A stretch of DNA of 61,297 nucleotides from Acetobacteraceae bacterium UBA6159 (lineage in GTDB: Bacteria; Pseudomonadota; Alphaproteobacteria; Acetobacterales; Acetobacteraceae): NCBI GenBank assembly GCA_002422345.1, contig DIUL01000055.1, forward strand, positions 1 to 61,297, written 5' to 3'. The translations under genes and the position numbers were made by a program. Below are positions 41,795-51,387 of this stretch, in pieces. Numbering within the stretch: the stretch's first letter is position 1; each line of letters starts with the position of its first letter. The notes beneath the pieces are model-generated. The model made no database searches and was not told where the DNA came from. It saw only the letters and a program-made list of their open reading frames with translations.

Positions 41795-44700
41795 TCAGAA
41801 CGGCATCGAAATCACCAGCGAGCCCGCGTGGGATGTCACGGTGCGGGAGAACTCCCCGTCATATTGCAGGCGGAAATCGATGTTCCGGCTCGTGTAGAGC
41901 TGTGCCCCGACGCCGACCCGACCCACCGCCTGGTCCATCGGCACGGTGGTGGAAAACGCCCCGGCGCCGTTCGGCGCGCTGATCAGGGCACCCGATTGCC
42001 GCCAGGAATCGCTGCTCAGCAGCGACACGCCCACCGTCACGAAGGGCCGCAGCAACAGGTCCTCCGACAGCGGCACCCGGCCGCCCAGTTCCAGCATCGG
42101 AGTGGCGATCAGCGTGGTCTGCGACGCCGCGTCCACCCGCAGGTTCAGCACGCCGCCGCCGTTCTCCCGGTAGGCCCCGGTGCGCACGTTCACCGCGCTG
42201 AGCGTGAGGCTGGGACGGAGGTAGAAATCCTCCCCTCCGATCGTGTAGGTCGCGCGGAACAGCATGCCCATGTTCGCGGTACCGGGACTGCCCTTCGCCA
42301 CAGAGGCGAAGCCCGGCAGCGTGATCGTCCGGCTCAGGCTGAATTCACCGGCGCCGCCGAACGCGGCCGAGGTGAACAACCACGGTCCGGTCTGATACTT
42401 CAGCGTCACGGCGCCATAACCGGCCTGGCCGCTGCCCGATGTCAGGCTGTCGGTGGTGCCCAGCCGGCTGCTCTCATAGGCGAGCGATCCGCCGATCAGC
42501 CATCCCGGGGCGAGTTCCGTCTGACCGCCGATCTGCCAGGTCACGGCATTCAGGTTGTAGTTGGTGATGCCGTTGCCGCTGTCCTGCGTGCTGGTGCGGC
42601 CCGTGACGCGCATCCAGGCGCAGCGCCCCTCGGTCAGCATCGCGGTGGTGTCCGCGAATTTCGGACAGCTCAAGGCATTGCTGGCGAACGCGGTCGATCC
42701 GGCCAGGCCGCGCGCGCCGGGCGCCACGCTGGCGTCGGGAGAAAGTTGCCGCAACTGCGCCGAGTAGGTGGCCGGACCCGCGTTGGCGGCGGCGCCCAGC
42801 AGCCCGAACAGACTGCCCAGCGCGGGTGTGCCGCCGGCGTCCCAGATGCTTTGCAGATGGCTCGCTACTTCCCGCCGGCTTTGCGACAGGCCGAACGAGG
42901 CCGGCGCGAAGTTGGCCGACGTGGCCGACAGCAGCATCTGGTTGCCCGAGCGCGCGACGCCAAAGCCGAACACGGGGGAGCCGACGCCCGACAGGCCGCC
43001 GGTGATGCCGCCGGTCGCCGACAGGACGGGCAGGCTGATATTGGGCAGGATGCTGGTCGCGATGGGCGTGATGCTGCCGGCCAGAACCACGTCGCCCTGC
43101 ACCGCCAGCCGGTCCGATCGGGCCGTGTTGAAGTCGGCGTTCACGACGATCGTGCCCGTGGCCGATTGGGTAAAGTTGCCGACAATGGTCGGCGAGCGGA
43201 ACCCACCCGCCGCCCCAAGCACGATCCTGCCATTGTTCACGACGGTGGCGGTGCTGGACAGGTTCGGGCTCCAGCGACCATTGTTGGCGAGCATGACCTG
43301 GGCGGCGGTCGCGCCGTTGATGTCGCCCTCGATGACGCCATTGTTGGTCACCGCCAACCCGTAACCGCCCGAGTAGTTGACCCCGTTCCCGGACAACGCG
43401 CTCACAAAGCCGCTGTCGCTGACCGTCAAGGCATTCTGCGACGTGCCGCCATCCACCCAGATGCCATAGCCCTGGCCTGTCCCGCCTGTGACGGAGCCAG
43501 CAACGCCGATTGTGACCTTGCCCCCGCCGGAGCTGCCGACCGACTGCGCAAGAATACCAGTGGCATTCAGCCCAGTAGCGATGATCGTGCCGGACTGGGT
43601 CACGGTGACGGCTCCGCCCGATCCAAAGACTCCCGCGCCGGTGACGCCGGCAAACACCGCCGTACCGTCGGAGCTGGCGATGATCCCGCCTCCGCCGCCC
43701 ACGCTTTGCGCCACGATCCCATGGGCTGACGCGCCGTTCGTGATGATGGTGCTGTTGCCGGTGGTAATGTTGACCGTTTCGCCAAAGCCGTAGGACTCAA
43801 CGTTCGGGCCATTCGCCGCGGTCGCCCGTTGCAGCGTGGTGGCTCCAACGCCGTAGCCCGCGATACCACCGCCGCCGCCCACCGACTGGGCCAGAATGCC
43901 GGCGCTGCCTGCGCCGCTGGTCGTGATCGTACTGCCATCGGCCAGTGTCAAGGAAACGACACCGCCGTTGCTCTGCGTGGCGGTGCGCGCGCCCAGAACA
44001 TAGCTGGCGGGCACACCCTCCTGGATGAAGCCCAGGCCACCGCCGCCACCGATGCTTTGCGCCAGCACGCCGTAGGCGTTGTTCCCCTCGGTCCTGATAT
44101 CCAGGAGGGCGTTGAGGGTGACGTCCCCGCCATTGCCACTGGTCTGCGCGCCGCCGCCAACCGACACGGCCACCGTCCCCGTGCCCAACTGGCTTGTCTG
44201 GAACCGGGCGGTGCCGGTGCCACCGATGCCACCGCCACCGCCCACCGATTGCAGGACCACCGCGTGCGCCCCGTCACCGTATGTCTGGATCGACCCATTG
44301 CCGGTCAACGTCACGGGTCCGCCGTTACCCCGCTGGGCGTTGCCCGACGTCAGCAATGAGCCGAGGTTGATGGAACTGCCCTGCACCGTGACACCGTCAG
44401 GGGCGAGAACGGTACCGTTGGCGGCATCGGAGTTATCGGCGACCAATCCACCGCCGCCGCCGATGCTCTGCCCCACGATACCGAATCCCGCATAGCCGAG
44501 GGGGATGATCAACGATCCGCCCGCCTCGCCGGTGGTGATATTGCCGCCCTGCAGGGTGATCGTGACGGTTCCGCCCGAACCGCCATTGATGGTCCCGGCG
44601 CTGAGCGCGATCCGCGCCGGACCGACGCCCGAGCCCATCGCGACACCGCCCCGGCCGCCGCCGCCACCCACGCTCTGCGCGAAGATGCCGGTCGACCAGT

Positions 44701-47700
44701 CGCCCAAGGTCGTGATCGAGCCGGAATGGGTCACGCTGACCGGTCCGCCGGACCCGGCGGTCCCCACACCGTCGGAGCCGAGATTCATGCTCAGGCTGCC
44801 GGTCGCCGGCACATTCTTGAAGATGACGTTGTTGCCGAAGGTTCGCAGCTTGCTGACCGCCGAGATCGGGTTGTCCGCCGACGCCTGCCCGCCGGCGCCG
44901 CCACCCAGGCCGCCACCGCTGCCGATCGACTGCGCCAAGATGCCGCTCGCGTCGCCGCCTTGGGTCGCGATCGTGCCGGCCATGGTCACCGTGACCGCCT
45001 GGCCCGATCCGCCGGCGCCGCCGGTGGAGCCGATATTCGCGGTCAGCGTGCCGGTCGGCTGGACGGTCTTCAACCGCCCCTTCGGGTCGTCCGGCAGGCC
45101 GAACTGATAGGACAGGCCCAGGTTAATCGTGCTGCCCTGGGACGTGCCGCCGCCGCCGCCGATCGATTGCGCGACCACCGCATTGGCGCCGTCGCCGTAG
45201 GTGTTGATCAGGCCCGGCGCCGCGATGCCCACTTGCACCGTCCCGCCGTCCCCGCCGCTGCTGCCATGACCGCCCACCGCCACGCTGGCCGTGACCGTCT
45301 GTGTGCCACCGAAGAAGACCGATGTGCTCGCGCCCAGGCCGCCATTGCCGCCGCCGCCGCCCACCGACTGCGCCAGCAGGCCATTGGCGAAGTCGCCCAG
45401 CGTGGTGACCGAGGCCTGGCTGCCTGTCGCATCCGCCAGGTTGACCTGCACCGGACCGCCGCTGCCGCCGGACCCGCCATCGCCGCCAACCGCCGCCGAA
45501 ATCGCCGTTCCCTGCGCATCAGCCCCCGCCGCCGTCGCCGCTCGGCCGTACGCGATCGTCGCGGCGAGGGCGGAGGAGTCGCCGCCCTCACCACCGCCGC
45601 CGCCGATGGACTGTGCCATGACGCCGTGGGAGCCAAGGCCGTAGGTGAATACGTTGGTGCCGCCGTGCAGCGACACGGCGACGTTGGTGGCGTTGGTGTG
45701 TGACTCGCCGGCGCCGCCCGTGCCGCCGACGGCATAGGCAACGCTGAAGCCGTAGTTCGTGTTGGTCTCGGGGATCGGGATCGCGACCGCCAGGGCGTTG
45801 GCCGAGGCGGACCCACCGACCCCGCCGCCGCCGCCGATGCTTTGCGCGACGATGCCGAACGCATCGACCGGCAGGCGGTTCGTGGCGGTGAAGCTGGGTG
45901 CGACCAGCTCCTGCGACTGACCCGAGACGATCGAGACGTTGCTGAGGTCCACCGTCACCTGGCTGCCATTGCCGGCCGCCCCGCCATCGCCGCCGAGCGA
46001 TACGCCGGCGCTGAAGAGGGCGCTGACGACGGAGCTATAGGCCGCGCCGCCGGTGCCGCCGCCGCCGCCGACCGACTGCGCGACCAGGCCGCTGGCCTTG
46101 GACCCCTGGGCGAGGATGGACCCGCCCGACAGGCTGACCGACGCGGTGCCGCCATCGCCGGCGGTGCCGCCCGTCCCGCCGATGGCCAGCGACGCGCCCA
46201 CCGACACGGTTGTCGCACTGCCGCCATTGCCGCCGCCGCCGCCCAGGGACTGCACCACCAGGCCGTGGGATTGCTGCCCGCTCGTCTGGATGGCGCCGTT
46301 GGTCTGGGTGAAGCTGACGGCGCCGCCATTGCCGCCCGCGCCGCCCTGTCCGCCGATCGAGAACAGCCCCTCCGCGTCGCCGCCATTGCCGCCGCCGCCG
46401 CCGATCGACTGGGCGACCACGCCGATCGCGCCGCCGCCGGCCGTGCTGATGCTTCCGGTGTTGGTGACGGTGACCGTGCCGCCGGCGCTGGCCAGGCCGG
46501 AGGAGCCGCCGATGCCGGAATTGGCGAAACTCAGGGCCCCGCCATTGCCGCCGCCCCCGCCGATCGACTGGGCCAGGATGCCGTGCGCGCTCTGCCCGCC
46601 TGTGCTGATCGTGCCGGTCTGCGTGATGACGACATCGCCGATCGCCCCGGCCGAGGCACCGGACCCGCCCCCGGTGACGATGCCGCCAACCGTTCCGCCG
46701 GACCCGCCGCCTCCGGATATCGCCTGGGCGATGATGCCCATCGAGGCGGCCCCCGCCGTCGTCAGCCGGCCGTCGTTCGTCACCTGGATGGCCGTACCGG
46801 TCCATTGCCCGTCGGCCATCACCAGCGGGCCGACATTGCCGCCCGCGCCGCCCGCGCCGCTATGGCTGGAGATGATGTTGGAATCGCTGGTGCCGTTCCC
46901 GCCCGAGCCGCTGGCGCTGGCGGCGATCACCGCGGTTGAACCGTCGCCCGACGTTGTGATCGACGAAGCGGAATCGATGGTGACCGTGATCAGCCCGCTG
47001 GCGCCGCCCGCGCCGCCATCACGGGGGCTGGCGCCGGCATCGGAATTGGCCGTGCCGCCGGTGCCGCCCTGACCGCCGATTGATTTCGCGATCACGCCAG
47101 GCGAGTCCGATTGCGTGGTGGTGAGGGTGGATTGCTGCAACTGGACCGTGACCGCCCCGCCCGCGCCGGCGTTGCCACCGCCGCCCGCGTCGCCCGAGCC
47201 ACCATTGGGGCGGTCTCCGCCATGGCCGCCATTGCCGCCCTGGGTGATCGCGATCAAGGCTGGGGAGCCCTGGCCCGCGGTGCTAACCGTGGCCTGGTAC
47301 CAGGAGGCAAGCAGGTTGCCGGCCGCGCCGCCGGGGCCGCCATTGCCGCCGTCGCCTCCGGTATTGTCGAAATAGTTGGCGCCGACCCCGCCCGCGCCCC
47401 CGGTGCTGATGACGATCGCGGCCGGCGCGAACCGGCCGCTGGTCGAGATGGAGCCGGCGTCGATCCCGATGTTCGCCACGCCGGAGGCGCCGCCGGCCCC
47501 GCCGTTGGCGTCGCTGCCACCCCGCAGGGTGTAGTCAAAGTTGCCGCTGGTGCCGAAATTGCCCGACCCGCCCTGGCCGCCGACGCTGTGGGAGAACGCG
47601 CCCGCCATCTGGTCGCCCTGCACGCTCACGCTGGCGCCATTGATGCTGATGATGGCTTCGCCCGCGCTGCCGCCGCTGCCGCCGGCGATGATCGGGTTGT

Positions 47701-49015
47701 CACCGATCGGGTGGCTGGCGCCATAGGGCTGCGCGCCATTGCCTCCGAATGAGAAAGCCGCCACGCCAACCCCGGTCAGGGGAGGCAGTTCCAGCGGGTG
47801 GTTGCTGTTGAAGGCCGGCCCGGTGGCCGTCACGCTGACGGCGACATTGCCGCCCTGGTTCAGCGTGATGGAGGCCTTGCCGGCCGAACCGCCGCTGCCG
47901 CCGTTATAGTCGGTGCTGAGGGTGCGCGTGCCGTCGCGGCCAGCCGTGGCGGCGATGATGCCGAAGCCGACATACTCCGGCAGCGGCGTCGATGTCGGGT
48001 CCTTGCCCCAACTCCAGGCGATGCCGACGCCGCCGGTGTTGACGACCGTCACATCACCGCCCGAGCCGCCGGTGGCACCGCCGCCGCAGGCGGCCCCGCT
48101 GCTGTCGCATTGCGTGCCCTGCGTTCCCGCGCCCGTCCCGGCGGCGCCGCCGACCGAGGTGGCTGAGATGCCGCGGAAGCCGACATATGGGAAGATGTAT
48201 TCCACGGCAAATTCGGGCGCCGGGGCCGTGAAACCGCCGCTGATCCGGGCGATCGGCGTGCCGATCTGAATGGTGCCGGAATTCGTCACGGTCACGGCGC
48301 CCGCGTTGCCGCCATTGCCGCCATTGCCCGGATTGCCGTCATAGTTCGGCAGGCCGGTGTCGGGATCGGTAGGCTGCGAGCCGTCGGTCGAAACGTCGCC
48401 GCCCGCGCCGCCGAGCGCGGCGGCGGCAAGGCCGATCCCGCCGCCCAGCAGGGCGGGTGACAGTCCGATGAAGACGCTGTTGGTCACACTCACGGCGCCC
48501 GCGGCGCCGCCGGCGCCGGCATTGTGGGTCGCGACGTCGCTGCCCAACCCGCCGCTGTCGCTATTCGTATAGTTGCCGCCCTGGCCGCCCGTGGTCTGGC
48601 TCCAGAGCCCCAGCCCGACGGTGCCCGCCGGCACCGGCGTGTTCACCATGATCCCCAACTCACCCTGGTTGGTGATCGTCAGGGAGCCAGTCGACTGTCC
48701 CGCCCCGCCGTCGCTCGATGAGGAGGAGGCTCCGGTGGCGCCCGACGAGTAGGGCGCCAGCACGAAGCTGTAGCCGCCATCGACGTAGACGACCGAGAAC
48801 TGCGCCTGGTTGGTCAGGATGAGAGACCCGCCGGACGGAATCGCCGAGAACAACGCGGGGCTGCCATAGTTCGCGGGCGCGATGGTGCAGGGTGAACTGT
48901 CACAGGACTGCGCGACCGCCGCCCCCGCCGGCAGAGAGACCGCCAGCATGATCTGGGCAACGGTCCTGATGACACGAGAACCAAGCGAAAAGGATGGCCC
49001 CAAGCAAAGCGTCAT
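41795..49015 (-). CDS. Giant glycine-rich autotransporter adhesin
   Basis: 2406 residues from the ATG at 49015; a TTG two codons upstream is less likely. The signal peptide includes RTVAQIMLAVSLPAGAAVAQ. The passenger (about 40-2100) alternates LTV/VTNxG strands with blocks such as AQSIGGGGGNGG, predicted to form a long beta-helix with glycine-rich turns. The C-terminal ~280 residues form an autotransporter barrel (starting CAWMRVTGRTST, with alternating amphipathic strands) that ends in Phe (VISMPF), as outer-membrane beta-barrels do. It should be exported by Sec and type V secretion and displayed on the cell surface. Single-gene unit with a 211-bp divergent upstream region. Confidence 0.9.
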   Translation of the reverse strand: MTLCLGPSFSLGSRVIRTVAQIMLAVSLPAGAAVAQSCDSSPCTIAPANYGSPALFSAIPSGGSLILTNQAQFSVVYVDGGYSFVLAPYSSGATGASSSSSDGGAGQSTGSLTITNQGELGIMVNTPVPAGTVGLGLWSQTTGGQGGNYTNSDSGGLGSDVATHNAGAGGAAGAVSVTNSVFIGLSPALLGGGIGLAAAALGGAGGDVSTDGSQPTDPDTGLPNYDGNPGNGGNGGNAGAVTVTNSGTIQIGTPIARISGGFTAPAPEFAVEYIFPYVGFRGISATSVGGAAGTGAGTQGTQCDSSGAACGGGATGGSGGDVTVVNTGGVGIAWSWGKDPTSTPLPEYVGFGIIAATAGRDGTRTLSTDYNGGSGGSAGKASITLNQGGNVAVSVTATGPAFNSNHPLELPPLTGVGVAAFSFGGNGAQPYGASHPIGDNPIIAGGSGGSAGEAIISINGASVSVQGDQMAGAFSHSVGGQGGSGNFGTSGNFDYTLRGGSDANGGAGGASGVANIGIDAGSISTSGRFAPAAIVISTGGAGGVGANYFDNTGGDGGNGGPGGAAGNLLASWYQATVSTAGQGSPALIAITQGGNGGHGGDRPNGGSGDAGGGGNAGAGGAVTVQLQQSTLTTTQSDSPGVIAKSIGGQGGTGGTANSDAGASPRDGGAGGASGLITVTIDSASSITTSGDGSTAVIAASASGSGGNGTSDSNIISSHSGAGGAGGNVGPLVMADGQWTGTAIQVTNDGRLTTAGAASMGIIAQAISGGGGSGGTVGGIVTGGGSGASAGAIGDVVITQTGTISTGGQSAHGILAQSIGGGGGNGGALSFANSGIGGSSGLASAGGTVTVTNTGSISTAGGGAIGVVAQSIGGGGGNGGDAEGLFSIGGQGGAGGNGGAVSFTQTNGAIQTSGQQSHGLVVQSLGGGGGNGGSATTVSVGASLAIGGTGGTAGDGGTASVSLSGGSILAQGSKASGLVAQSVGGGGGTGGAAYSSVVSALFSAGVSLGGDGGAAGNGSQVTVDLSNVSIVSGQSQELVAPSFTATNRLPVDAFGIVAQSIGGGGGVGGSASANALAVAIPIPETNTNYGFSVAYAVGGTGGAGESHTNATNVAVSLHGGTNVFTYGLGSHGVMAQSIGGGGGEGGDSSALAATIAYGRAATAAGADAQGTAISAAVGGDGGSGGSGGPVQVNLADATGSQASVTTLGDFANGLLAQSVGGGGGNGGLGASTSVFFGGTQTVTASVAVGGHGSSGGDGGTVQVGIAAPGLINTYGDGANAVVAQSIGGGGGTSQGSTINLGLSYQFGLPDDPKGRLKTVQPTGTLTANIGSTGGAGGSGQAVTVTMAGTIATQGGDASGILAQSIGSGGGLGGGAGGQASADNPISAVSKLRTFGNNVIFKNVPATGSLSMNLGSDGVGTAGSGGPVSVTHSGSITTLGDWSTGIFAQSVGGGGGRGGVAMGSGVGPARIALSAGTINGGSGGTVTITLQGGNITTGEAGGSLIIPLGYAGFGIVGQSIGGGGGLVADNSDAANGTVLAPDGVTVQGSSINLGSLLTSGNAQRGNGGPVTLTGNGSIQTYGDGAHAVVLQSVGGGGGIGGTGTARFQTSQLGTGTVAVSVGGGAQTSGNGGDVTLNALLDIRTEGNNAYGVLAQSIGGGGGLGFIQEGVPASYVLGARTATQSNGGVVSLTLADGSTITTSGAGSAGILAQSVGGGGGIAGYGVGATTLQRATAANGPNVESYGFGETVNITTGNSTIITNGASAHGIVAQSVGGGGGIIASSDGTAVFAGVTGAGVFGSGGAVTVTQSGTIIATGLNATGILAQSVGSSGGGKVTIGVAGSVTGGTGQGYGIWVDGGTSQNALTVSDSGFVSALSGNGVNYSGGYGLAVTNNGVIEGDINGATAAQVMLANNGRWSPNLSSTATVVNNGRIVLGAAGGFRSPTIVGNFTQSATGTIVVNADFNTARSDRLAVQGDVVLAGSITPIATSILPNISLPVLSATGGITGGLSGVGSPVFGFGVARSGNQMLLSATSANFAPASFGLSQSRREVASHLQSIWDAGGTPALGSLFGLLGAAANAGPATYSAQLRQLSPDASVAPGARGLAGSTAFASNALSCPKFADTTAMLTEGRCAWMRVTGRTSTQDSGNGITNYNLNAVTWQIGGQTELAPGWLIGGSLAYESSRLGTTDSLTSGSGQAGYGAVTLKYQTGPWLFTSAAFGGAGEFSLSRTITLPGFASVAKGSPGTANMGMLFRATYTIGGEDFYLRPSLTLSAVNVRTGAYRENGGGVLNLRVDAASQTTLIATPMLELGGRVPLSEDLLLRPFVTVGVSLLSSDSWRQSGALISAPNGAGAFSTTVPMDQAVGRVGVGAQLYTSRNIDFRLQYDGEFSRTVTSHAGSLVISMPF
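43520..46730 (-). repeat. About sixteen AQSIGGGGG-type repeats in the autotransporter passenger
   Basis: The motif (A/G/V/L)QS(I/V/L)GGGGGxGG recurs irregularly every 50-80 residues, usually preceded by GxxAxGI(L/V) and followed by a variable loop. One copy reads GSGGG and the last is degenerate (SVGSSGGG). The spacing variation argues against simple tandem duplication of a fixed unit. At DNA level these are long runs of GCCGCCGCCG-like triplets prone to slippage. Confidence 0.75.
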
Positions 49016-49226
49016 GCCCAAAATCCATTCTCTAGTTTTGTTTATTGGACAGTTTTGCGACTCTAGAATCGAGCCGTCCGGCCGCCAAGGGCGCGGGGCG
49101 CACGGATTACATTATTTTTCAAATTGCCGACCGGCCTGGTCCCATTGGTCTCTCGCCGCCGCCTGGGTGATTGCGGTGTGCCGGCGAAAGCAAGCACACT
49201 CCCCGCGCATAGCAGCGGACCAGACC

Positions 49227-50360
49227 ATGCCCATCGCCTATCTCGACCCGCATTCCGGCGCGACCTTCCCGCTCGATCAGCCGCGCTGGTGCGGGCCGGG
49301 GCAGACGCCGCTGCTGCTGACCCCCCTGCCCGGCATCACCCGCGGGCGGATCGACACCACGACCCGCAGCCTGTGGCGCTACCGCGCGGCCTTCCCGATG
49401 CAGACCGACAACCCGATCACGATGGGCGAGGGCTGCACGCCATTGGTCCCGCGCCGCCTACACGGCGCCGATGTCCTGCTGAAATGCGAGTGGTTCATGC
49501 CCACCGGCAGCTTCAAGGACCGCGGCGCGTCGGTGATGCTGTCCCTGCTCCGCGCCCAGGGGATCGAGCATGTGCTGGAGGACAGCTCCGGCAACGGCGG
49601 CGCCGCTGTCTCCGCCTACGCCGCCGCCGGCGGGATGCAAGCCACGATCATGGCCCCGGAGTCCACAAGCCCGGCCAAGACCGTCGCCATGCGCGCCTGC
49701 GGGGCGACGGTGGAACTCATCCCCGGCTCCCGCCAGGCGACCTCCGACGCGGCGGTCGCGCGGGCGGCGTCGGTCTTCTACGCCAGCCACAACTGGCACC
49801 CGTTCTTCCTGCACGGCACGAAGACCCTGGCCTATGAGTTGTGGGAGGACCTGGGCTTCTCCGTCCCCGACAACATCATCACCCCCTGCGGCGCGGGATC
49901 GAACGTCCTCGGCTGCGGAATCGGGTTCGATGAACTGCTGCGCGCCGGCCAGATCGACCGCATGCCGCGCATCTTCGCCTCCCAACCCGCCATGTGCGGG
50001 CCGATCGCGGCGTCGTTCCTTGCGGGCGTGGATACGCCGGTCGACACGCCCATCGCCCCCACCATCGCCGAAGGCACCGCCATCGCCCAACCCATCCGGC
50101 TGCGGGAGGTCCTGGGCACCCTGCGCTCAACCGGCGGCGGGGCGGTGATGGTGTCCGAGCAGGAAATCACCGACGCCACCTTCGACCTGGCGCGCATGGG
50201 GATCTATGTGGAGCCGACCTCCGCCCAGGCTTCCGCCGCGCTGCGCCAGTTGCTCGCGGCCGGAACCATCACGCCGGACCAGACCACCGTGCTGGTGCTG
50301 ACAGGCTCCGGCCTGAAGTCGACGCCCCGCATCGCGGAGATGATGGGGATCGCGCTGTAA
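49227..50360 (+). CDS. Threonine-synthase-like PLP-dependent enzyme
   Basis: 377 residues of the fold type II PLP family (threonine synthase/threonine dehydratase/cysteine synthase). PLP Lys97 sits in PTGSFKDRG, the phosphate-binding loop is DSSGNGGAAVSA (from 119), and a C-terminal LTGSGLKSTP follows. The N-terminal cysteine-rich strand and TPLVPRRL match threonine synthase-like proteins that act on O-activated homoserine derivatives or other beta/gamma substrates. The ATG at 49227 is preferred; upstream the frame runs through the divergent promoter region. Substrate uncertain. Confidence 0.82.
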   Translation: MPIAYLDPHSGATFPLDQPRWCGPGQTPLLLTPLPGITRGRIDTTTRSLWRYRAAFPMQTDNPITMGEGCTPLVPRRLHGADVLLKCEWFMPTGSFKDRGASVMLSLLRAQGIEHVLEDSSGNGGAAVSAYAAAGGMQATIMAPESTSPAKTVAMRACGATVELIPGSRQATSDAAVARAASVFYASHNWHPFFLHGTKTLAYELWEDLGFSVPDNIITPCGAGSNVLGCGIGFDELLRAGQIDRMPRIFASQPAMCGPIAASFLAGVDTPVDTPIAPTIAEGTAIAQPIRLREVLGTLRSTGGGAVMVSEQEITDATFDLARMGIYVEPTSAQASAALRQLLAAGTITPDQTTVLVLTGSGLKSTPRIAEMMGIAL

Positions 50361-50501
50361 GGGCCAGCCGAAGGAAACATTTGAAATCACCGTGCCAAGG
50401 CGCGCAGAGTACTCCTCTTGGCAATACCGGCGGGCGGCCCTGCTCGCGTCACGGCCCGATCAGGGTGGGATCGTCCCGCCGCGCACCGGAAGGAGCGGCT
50501 G

Positions 50502-50936
50502 ATGACCATCGCGGCAATTCTCAAGCACAAGGGATCTCAGGTGACCACGGTGGCGCTCGGCGCCACGGTCGCCGAGGTGGCGGCCACGCTCACGCGGCAC
50601 CGCATCGGCGCGGCCCCCGTTGTCGACGCCGACGGCAATCTGGCCGGTATCGTCAGTGAACGGGACATCGTCATCTGCCTCGCCACCCACGGGGCACGGG
50701 CCCTGGAGATGACGGCGTCCGAGATCATGACCGGCTCCCCCCAGGTTGCGGCGCTGGCGACGACCGAGGCGGAGGCGATGGAGATGATGACCAACGGCCG
50801 GTTCCGTCATCTGCCGGTGGTGGCCGGCGACCGGATGATCGGCCTGATCAGCATCGGTGACGTGGTGAAGGCCAGGCTCATGGAACAGGAAACCGAGGTC
50901 ACCAGCCTGCGCGCCTACGTGGCCGGGGTGGGCTGA
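50502..50936 (+). CDS. Tandem CBS-domain protein
   Basis: 144 residues made entirely of a CBS pair (about 5-65 and 72-135), with typical APVVDADGNLAGIVSERDIV and LPVVAGDRMIGLISIGDVVKARL cores. Such small proteins sense adenine nucleotides and regulate partner enzymes. The ATG at 50502 has a strong ribosome binding site (GGAAGGAG), and the upstream frame is noise. It converges with holC with only 4 bp between stop codons. Partner unknown. Confidence 0.9.
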   Translation: MTIAAILKHKGSQVTTVALGATVAEVAATLTRHRIGAAPVVDADGNLAGIVSERDIVICLATHGARALEMTASEIMTGSPQVAALATTEAEAMEMMTNGRFRHLPVVAGDRMIGLISIGDVVKARLMEQETEVTSLRAYVAGVG

Positions 50937-50940
50937 CCGC

Positions 50941-51387
50941 TCAGGCTTTCTTCTCCCACCCGCGGGCGCCCTGCTGCCAATAGGTCAGCGCGTGCCCGCC
51001 GGCGCGGGCGGCCTTCCAGCGTTCGCGGGCGGCGGCGACGGCGGCTTCGTCATTGCCGTCGAACAGGTCGAACACACGCTCGAACGCGTCCAGGCGCTGG
51101 CTGGCCGAACCGCGCACCAGGAACAGGAAGCGGGCGTCGTTCGGGGCGGCGTCGTCGGTCGCGAGCCAGATCGGCTGCAGGTCGGCATCCCCGTCCGCGG
51201 CGGTGCCGTGCGGCAGCCACTCGGGATCGGTGGTTTCCCACAATGCCTTGTCCAGCGCCTTCACGGCGTCATCCCCGGGACACAGCACAACCGCGCGCTG
51301 CCCCGTCGCAAGCGTCCGCCCCAGCAACTGGGGCAACGCCTGCAACAGGTCGCTGCGGGTCAGGTGGTAGAACCCGACCTGCGCCAT
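50941..51387 (-). CDS. holC: DNA polymerase III subunit chi
   Basis: 148 residues. MAQVGFYHLTRSDLLQALPQLLGRTL is the standard HolC N-terminus, followed by RAVVLCPGDDAVKALDKALW and the DxLWxxxxxxFLPHG-like WETTDPEWLPHG. Chi connects the clamp loader to single-strand binding protein. The start overlaps the pepA stop by one base (TGATG), the common pepA-holC pairing of Proteobacteria. Confidence 0.93.
   Translation of the reverse strand: MAQVGFYHLTRSDLLQALPQLLGRTLATGQRAVVLCPGDDAVKALDKALWETTDPEWLPHGTAADGDADLQPIWLATDDAAPNDARFLFLVRGSASQRLDAFERVFDLFDGNDEAAVAAARERWKAARAGGHALTYWQQGARGWEKKA

Noticed and set aside
41753..43729. A 658-codon plus-strand frame opposite the autotransporter 3' end (and similar ones to 47 kb)
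   Set aside because: The minus-strand frame has a signal peptide, continuous repeats and a barrel ending in Phe; the plus-strand frames are proline/alanine-rich complements of glycine-rich repeats.
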